Assembly: GCA_002450095.1 (NCBI GenBank) | Contig: DJYK01000019.1 | Coordinates: 1 to 64,000 of the forward strand | Direction of reading: 5' to 3' | Length of the DNA stretch: 64,000 nt | Source: Mageeibacillus sp. UBA6980 | GTDB taxonomy: Bacteria > Bacillota > Clostridia > Saccharofermentanales > Saccharofermentanaceae | Part shown: positions 59,473 through 64,000 of the stretch, piece after piece | Layout: each line of letters begins with the position of its first letter | Position numbering within the stretch: the first letter of the stretch is position 1 | Notes under the pieces: generated by a model | What the model saw: only the letters and a program-made list of their open reading frames with translations | Told to the model about the DNA's origin: nothing | Database searches by the model: none | Position numbers and translations under genes: made by a program

Positions 59473-60375
59473 ATGAGCGAACAGATGATATTGAAGACCA
59501 ATGGTCTGTATAAAAGATACGGGTCGAAGAATATACTTCAAGATGTCAGTATAACCGTAAATAAGGGTGATATTTACGGACTTGTAGGGAAGAACGGTGC
59601 GGGCAAGACCACGCTTATGCGTATCCTTACAGGACTTCAGGTTCCGACCGAAGGGACTGTCGAGTACGGTTTTGACAGAAAACGTCTGGGATCGGTAGGT
59701 GCTTTGGTTGAGCTTCCTTCCATATATTCGGATAAGACGGCCAGAGAGAATATTGTCTTTCAATATATTAATCTCGGATTGAAGCCGGACAACTCGATAG
59801 ACGATCTTCTGAGGCTTGTCGGACTTCACAATACCGGCAATAAGAAGGTCGGGAAGTTCTCTCTCGGTATGAGACAGAGAATGGGGATCGCCATGGCAAT
59901 GGTGGGAGATCCCGATGTGCTCATACTTGATGAGCCCATTAACGGTCTTGATCCGGAAGGAATAATAGGCGTCAGGGATCTTCTTCTGAGCCTAAACAGG
60001 GACAAGGGCATTACGATAATCATCTCGAGTCACATACTCTCGGAGCTTGCCAAGCTCGCCACACGGTTCGCGTTCATCGGCGACGGTAAGATATTAAGGG
60101 AGAATACTGCTTATGATATAGAGCATTCGGGAGAGAAGTTCCTTCTGGTTAATTCCGACAGGAACGAGGATCTTAAGGTGCTTCTTAATTCGAAAGGATT
60201 CAATGCCGAGACTGATTCTGCTCCGGGTATGGTTACGGTTCACTCGGATTCATCCGTAACGGATATTGTTCTTATAGCTCATGAGGAGGGAATCGTCATA
60301 ACCGAGATCAAGACGACCGAGACTGATCTTGAGGACTACTATATCGGGATCGTCGGAGGGGGAAGAAATGCCTGA
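59473..60375 (+). CDS. ABC transporter ATPase, bacitracin-exporter (BcrA) type
   Basis: 300 residues from ATG 59473 (MSEQMILKTNGL), preceded by GGGGAT; the ATG at 59461 would be before this site. Walker A GKNGAGKTT, signature FSLGMRQRMGIAMAM, Walker B VLILDEPINGLDPEG, switch SSHIL. The C-terminal part matches the BcrA-type exporters for lantibiotics, bacitracin or lipids. Overlaps its permease by 8 bp. Confidence 0.9.
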   Translation: MSEQMILKTNGLYKRYGSKNILQDVSITVNKGDIYGLVGKNGAGKTTLMRILTGLQVPTEGTVEYGFDRKRLGSVGALVELPSIYSDKTARENIVFQYINLGLKPDNSIDDLLRLVGLHNTGNKKVGKFSLGMRQRMGIAMAMVGDPDVLILDEPINGLDPEGIIGVRDLLLSLNRDKGITIIISSHILSELAKLATRFAFIGDGKILRENTAYDIEHSGEKFLLVNSDRNEDLKVLLNSKGFNAETDSAPGMVTVHSDSSVTDIVLIAHEEGIVITEIKTTETDLEDYYIGIVGGGRNA

Positions 60376-61396
60376 GCTTTTAAAGTTTGAATATTTAAGG
60401 ATACTCAAGAGTAAGATGATCTGGGTCATGATCGCGATAAGTGCAGTGCTCCCCGTTCTCGCTGTTATCGGGGTTCAGCTGATCCTTGTGCTCATGAACG
60501 GTGAGATGACATTCTCGCTTACAAAAGGCAACGAGAGATTCATAAGCTGGTTCGTCATCTCTTATTTCTATGAGAGGCTTCCGATTTTCATCGCTTTGTT
60601 TACACCGTTGTTTATAGGAAGAGATTACAAAGACGGGTTTATAAGAAATAAGATCACTGCAGGGCACACCAGATTTCAGGTCTTCTGTTCCGCAGTTATC
60701 ACACAGGCGTCGGTAACTGTATGCCTTTGCGTGGTATATATCCTGTCGGGTATCATCGCGCTCCTTCTCACAGGTCACCTTGATCTCAATCACGGTGAGA
60801 TGATCATGAGGTGCCTGGTCCTTACGTTGTCTTTGACGGCAACGTCGGTTCTCTTTGCCGTCATCTCGCTTCTTATCAAGAGTCGTGCCGGCACGGTCGT
60901 TATCTGTGCTGCGTTTATATTTGTCTCATCGACGGCGGCTCCTGCCGTAACGACATTCAGTTACAATCATAAGATGATAGACCAGTACGAAGAGGTCTAT
61001 ACGGATCAGCTCGATCTGTTTAATGAATCCGAATTTAATAAGAAGGATTTCTTCAATGCGGGTTGGTATATACTCCATCCGGTCTATGAAGTGACAAATG
61101 CGGGCCTCGGACCGGAGTTCGTAAAGACCACATCGTCTTTTTCTCTTATGGAAATGGACAATCTGTTCGAGTATAACGAGAAGATCGCAAGAACGGGCTT
61201 TGTAAATCAGATCTATACTATCGTTACCAATAATTACGGTTCATTCCTTTTGACCGAGAAGGATCTTAAGAAGATCGACGGTGCATATGTAAAATCCTCG
61301 GTAGCGGGAGCGGAGTATACCGTTAAGAGCCTTGTCTGGATGGCTGTTTATTTTGGCGGAGGGTATTGCCTGTTCAGGAAAAAGAATCTTTTTTGA
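60368..61396 (+). CDS. ABC-2-type permease for the BcrA-type ATPase
   Basis: 342 residues from ATG 60368 (MPELLKFEYLRI), with GGAGGGGG upstream. About 6 membrane spans and one large extracytoplasmic loop (YNHKMIDQYEEVYTDQ...). Together with the upstream ATPase it makes an exporter; substrate unknown. No regulator (BceRS or similar) is beside it. Confidence 0.85.
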   Translation: MPELLKFEYLRILKSKMIWVMIAISAVLPVLAVIGVQLILVLMNGEMTFSLTKGNERFISWFVISYFYERLPIFIALFTPLFIGRDYKDGFIRNKITAGHTRFQVFCSAVITQASVTVCLCVVYILSGIIALLLTGHLDLNHGEMIMRCLVLTLSLTATSVLFAVISLLIKSRAGTVVICAAFIFVSSTAAPAVTTFSYNHKMIDQYEEVYTDQLDLFNESEFNKKDFFNAGWYILHPVYEVTNAGLGPEFVKTTSSFSLMEMDNLFEYNEKIARTGFVNQIYTIVTNNYGSFLLTEKDLKKIDGAYVKSSVAGAEYTVKSLVWMAVYFGGGYCLFRKKNLF

Positions 61397-61416
61397 TTTT
61401 GATTTTGATAAAGTCG

Positions 61417-61444
61417 TTGACATAGCTGAATTTGGTGTTACAAT
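61417..61444 (+). promoter_or_regulatory. Strong promoter for the zinc-ribbon/rpoD operon
   Basis: TTGACA (61417-61422), a 16-bp spacer, -10 TACAAT (61439-61444) preceded by TGT (extended -10). Transcription starts near 61451. Confidence 0.8.
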
Positions 61445-61489
61445 TTAATGTGCACTTTAATGCGGTATTATGCCCGATCGCATGAGTTT

Positions 61490-61532
61490 ACTGCCTTTAA
61501 GTGCGTCAAAACAGACAGTAAAGGCGGTTTTT
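61490..61532 (+). promoter_or_regulatory. Leader hairpin that covers the ribosome binding site
   Basis: ACTGCCTTTA (61490-61499) pairs with TAAAGGCGGT (61519-61528; one G-U), followed by TTTTT and then the ATG at 61534. The 3' arm contains AAGGCGG, the only ribosome binding site candidate. The hairpin could act as a terminator, as a block to ribosomes, or both. Confidence 0.6.
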
Positions 61533-61533
61533 A

Positions 61534-62292
61534 ATGGCTATAATTCAAGGCATGTGCAAGAACTGCGGTTCGCTAATTATGTTCGATGACAGGGACGATA
61601 TCTGTGAGTGCGTTTTCTGTCATTGCAGTTTCCCGTCCAAAGAGGCAGTAGAGATCCTGGGAAATCCCGAAGGAAGGACTTTCCCGAATGAGAAATATGA
61701 AGCCGTAGAAGGCGCTTCCAAGCATAATGCGACAAGAGTCTTCTCCACAGAGAGTCTCGAGAAGGAGATCGCGAGGGAGAACTTAAGGAAAGCATCGAGT
61801 GAGGAGAATCGTAAGAACGAGTTTGAGGTTCAGGCAAAGGATGTTAAGGCTCCGAAGAAGCTTCTCATCGGAATCATCACCGGTGTCGTGCTTATAATCG
61901 GTATCACTCTGGCGATATCTTTTCCTATGTATACGAACAGGACTGCACTTCGGTCTGAAATAACCGCTTCGATCGACAGTGTATTTGACGGAGTTGCATC
62001 CGTAGATACGACTTCTGATGAGACAGGTGAGTTTTATAATGGTTTTTCCGTCTTCGGACAAACGTGCCAGTATATGAATGCGGTAACAGATGAATCATTG
62101 ACAGAGGAAGACGCGAGGACCATTTTCGATAATTATTGTGCCTTAAGGGCAGAGAAGACCGCGAACGGAACAGCTGATGCCTACAACGGAGTGATCACCA
62201 AGATCTACTGCGCCGGCGGCTATTACACTGTTACGGGTGCGGAAGGCAATGTGAACATAGTGTTCACGGAAGATTCAGAAGCGGAGGGATAA
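61534..62292 (+). CDS. Zinc-ribbon membrane protein of unknown function
   Basis: 252 residues. N-terminal zinc ribbon: CKNCG (8-12) and CVFC (about 27-30). A charged linker (EKEIARENLRKASSEENRKNEF) leads to one membrane helix at about 110-130 (LLIGIITGVVLIIGITLAIS) and an extracytoplasmic C-terminal domain. Such ribbon-linker-TM proteins are common in Clostridia with no known role. It precedes rpoD by 4 bp and shares its promoter. Confidence 0.8.
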   Translation: MAIIQGMCKNCGSLIMFDDRDDICECVFCHCSFPSKEAVEILGNPEGRTFPNEKYEAVEGASKHNATRVFSTESLEKEIARENLRKASSEENRKNEFEVQAKDVKAPKKLLIGIITGVVLIIGITLAISFPMYTNRTALRSEITASIDSVFDGVASVDTTSDETGEFYNGFSVFGQTCQYMNAVTDESLTEEDARTIFDNYCALRAEKTANGTADAYNGVITKIYCAGGYYTVTGAEGNVNIVFTEDSEAEG

Positions 62293-62296
62293 GACT

Positions 62297-63955
62297 ACGG
62301 CTACCAGTAAGAAGACAACGGCAGCAGCCAAGAAGAGCACTGCCAAAAAGACAACTGCAACATCCAAGAAGACGGCATCTGCTTCAACGACAAAAGCAGC
62401 TAAGAAATCCGAACCTGCTAAGTCAACGAAGAAGACCGAAGAGAAGACCAAGACTTCTTCCAAGAAGACTTCTGAGACAAAGAGCAAGTCTTCTAAGACA
62501 ACAACTTCTAAGAAAGCTTCAACCAATTCTAAGGCAGCAACTGCTAAGAAAGCTTCAACCAAGACTTCTGCGGCGAAGACCTCTTCAAAGACATCAAAGA
62601 GCGCCTCTTCCAAGGCTGATACGGCAAAGAAGAACTCATCAAAGGCAACCTCTTCCGCATCTTCCAAGAAGACGTCGACTGCTTCAAAGAAGACGACTTC
62701 CAAAGCCGAGACTTCAAAGGCTTCTTCCAAGAAGACTGCGGCCAAGGTCGCTTCCAAGGAAGCTCCCAAGTCTGCAAAATCCAAGACGGAGACCAAGTCT
62801 AAGGCTGATACCAAGAAGTCTGAGACTAAGTCCAAAGCCCAGCCTAAGGGATCTGCTTCTAAGACTTCCAAGAAAGCCGCATCCGCTCCTGAGGAGAATA
62901 CTTATTCCGAAGAAGTCGAGATGCTCGCTGCTCAGTTGAAGACTCTTGCTTCCGGAAGAGATAACTCCATTTCGGAGGGAGAATTGGACATCTTCTTTGT
63001 TGAGAAGGATGTATCTCCCGAAGTATCGGAGAAGCTTCTGGCTAAGCTTTCATCCATGAAGATCAAGGTCGTTGCCGATGTCGAGGATGAAGACGAGGAT
63101 CCGCTCCCGGCTTCTTCCGATGAGATAAATGTTGACGACTCCGTAAGAATGTATCTTAAGGAGATCGGTAAGATCCCGCTTCTTACTGCAGAGCAGGAGA
63201 AGGAACTTGCTCAGAGAATGCAGGACGGAGACAAGACTTCGAAGGAGACTCTTGTCGAGTCGAACCTGAGGCTCGTTGTTTCCATCGCCAAGAAATACAT
63301 GAACAGAGGCTTAAGTCTTCTCGATCTCATTCAGGAAGGTAACATCGGTCTTATCAAGGCTGTTGATAAGTTCGATTATTCCAAGGGATTTAAGTTCAGT
63401 ACATATGCTACATGGTGGATCCGTCAGGCTATTACGAGAGCTATCGCGGATCAGGCGAGGACCATAAGGATCCCCGTTCATATGGTCGAGACCATTAATA
63501 AGCTTACACGTGTACAGCGTCAGCTCATTCAGGATCTCGGAAGAGAGCCTACTATCGATGAACTTGCAGAGAAGATGAATATGCCTGTCGAGAAGATCAG
63601 AGACATCCAGAGGATCTCTCAGGATCCTGTCTCCATCGACAAGCCTGTCGGTGAAGAGGAGGATTCCCATCTTGTCGACTTCATCGCGAGTGATGAGTAC
63701 ATCTCACCTGACGATGAGGTCTCCAGAGAGCTTCTTAAAGAAGATCTTATCAAGGTCCTCGATCTTCTTACCGAGAGAGAGGCTAAGGTCATCAGACTTC
63801 GTTTCGGTCTCGATGACGATAAGCAGAGAACTCTCGAGGAGGTCGGAAGAAGTCTCGGCGTAACGAGAGAGAGAATCAGACAGATTGAGGCTAAGTCTTT
63901 AAGAAAGCTCGGAAGATCTTCTTATGCCAAGCGCCTTGAGGGATATACCGACTAA
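62297..63955 (+). CDS. rpoD: Primary sigma factor RpoD with long Lys-rich N-terminal extension, apparent ACG start
   Basis: RpoD directs RNA polymerase to housekeeping promoters. From ATG 62921 onward lie region 1.1-like sequence, then regions 1.2-2 (DSVRMYLKEIGKIPLLTAEQE; FSTYATWWIRQAITRAI), 3 (HMVETINKLTRVQRQL) and 4 (TLEEVGRSLGVTRERIRQIEAK). Upstream of ATG 62921 the same frame stays open to 62261. From 62297 it encodes ~208 residues rich in K, S, T and A (ATSKKTTAAAKKSTAKK), with biased coding-type codons but no ATG, GTG or TTG. GGAGGGAT (62283-62290) ends 6 bp before ACG at 62297; related tails would begin ATG-GCT. The total is 552 residues. ATG 62921 is the fallback start, with a weak site. 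Confidence 0.85.
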   Translation, partial: TATSKKTTAAAKKSTAKKTTATSKKTASASTTKAAKKSEPAKSTKKTEEKTKTSSKKTSETKSKSSKTTTSKKASTNSKAATAKKASTKTSAAKTSSKTSKSASSKADTAKKNSSKATSSASSKKTSTASKKTTSKAETSKASSKKTAAKVASKEAPKSAKSKTETKSKADTKKSETKSKAQPKGSASKTSKKAASAPEENTYSEEVEMLAAQLKTLASGRDNSISEGELDIFFVEKDVSPEVSEKLLAKLSSMKIKVVADVEDEDEDPLPASSDEINVDDSVRMYLKEIGKIPLLTAEQEKELAQRMQDGDKTSKETLVESNLRLVVSIAKKYMNRGLSLLDLIQEGNIGLIKAVDKFDYSKGFKFSTYATWWIRQAITRAIADQARTIRIPVHMVETINKLTRVQRQLIQDLGREPTIDELAEKMNMPVEKIRDIQRISQDPVSIDKPVGEEEDSHLVDFIASDEYISPDDEVSRELLKEDLIKVLDLLTEREAKVIRLRFGLDDDKQRTLEEVGRSLGVTRERIRQIEAKSLRKLGRSSYAKRLEGYTD

Positions 63956-64000
63956 GGCCCGCCGATGTCATTAGGCTGGCGCAATCACTCTTTCTATAAA

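Noticed and set aside
62275..62871. 198-codon open frame on the - strand opposite the Lys-rich part of rpoD
   Set aside because: Its E/V/L/F/A-rich product is just the complement of AAG, TCT and GCT codons. There is no SD, and the + strand frame continues into rpoD.

Overview
The window is a dense stretch of chromosome from a low-to-moderate G+C Gram-positive bacterium, most likely an anaerobic Clostridia member. The evidence is the dnaB-tilS-hpt-ftsH and rimP-nusA-ylxR-ylxQ-infB-rbfA-nrnA-truB-ribF orders, a T-box leader on ilvB, PadR/DUF1700 genes, many lipoproteins with a cysteine lipobox, strong GGAGG ribosome binding sites and a [FeFe]-hydrogenase-type protein. I see no rRNA, tRNA, CRISPR array, prophage or insertion sequence. 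Nearly all genes are on the + strand. Many neighbours overlap by ATGA or TAATG, so most of the window is organised as translationally coupled operons.

Layout. 1-4408: the end of dnaB, then tilS, hpt and ftsH. 4432-10050: purine salvage, with xpt followed by a nucleoside-type BMP lipoprotein/ATPase/two-permease importer. 10051-12528: a 61-bp two-copy repeat, a PD-(D/E)XK-like protein, and an ECF sigma factor with a membrane partner. 12617-14846: a polar amino-acid ABC importer. 14851-20129: promoter, T-box leader and ilvB-ilvN-ilvC-ilvD for branched-chain amino acids. 20144-25439: signalling and accessory genes (HD-GYP phosphodiesterase with a possible carbohydrate-binding sensor domain, CPBP protease, diguanylate cyclase, YunG-like protein, DUF815 ATPase). 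25577-26484: an 18-codon ORF and two small membrane proteins. 26539-32449: a tight operon of YfcE phosphoesterase, group-B-like [FeFe] hydrogenase, HD hydrolase, GH3 glycosidase and a cysteine-synthase-like enzyme. 32505-35998: lipoprotein, hypothetical protein, flavin reductase and a secreted CAP/DUF4214 protein. 36018-36211: a structured two-copy 62-bp repeat. 36261-38772: an MntP-ZIP fusion transporter coupled to a RES-domain protein. 38790-43234: a sugar ABC importer. 43326-47202: small secreted, membrane and regulatory proteins. 47405-57790: the translation/RNA operon, followed by lgt and a RodA/FtsW protein. 57910-61396: PadR-DUF1700, an HPr-like protein and a BcrA-type ABC exporter. 61534-63955: a zinc-ribbon membrane protein and rpoD.

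The most unusual points are these. First, rpoD has about 208 in-frame codons of lysine/serine/threonine/alanine-rich sequence ahead of its first ATG. They are preceded by a strong ribosome binding site but only an ACG where a start codon is expected. A second gene, xpt, also seems to lack a canonical start at the family position (GTA). Second, a manganese-efflux domain (MntP) and a ZIP metal transporter are fused in one polypeptide that may be made from a leaderless mRNA. Third, an HD-GYP enzyme has an extracytoplasmic domain resembling family-2 carbohydrate-binding modules. Fourth, two unrelated intergenic regions carry two-copy direct repeats of nearly the same period (61 and 62 bp), each with internal inverted repeats. 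Fifth, most promoters I could recognise use an extended -10 (TGnTATAAT) with little or no -35.

All functional names come from motif recognition by eye. No database search was run.
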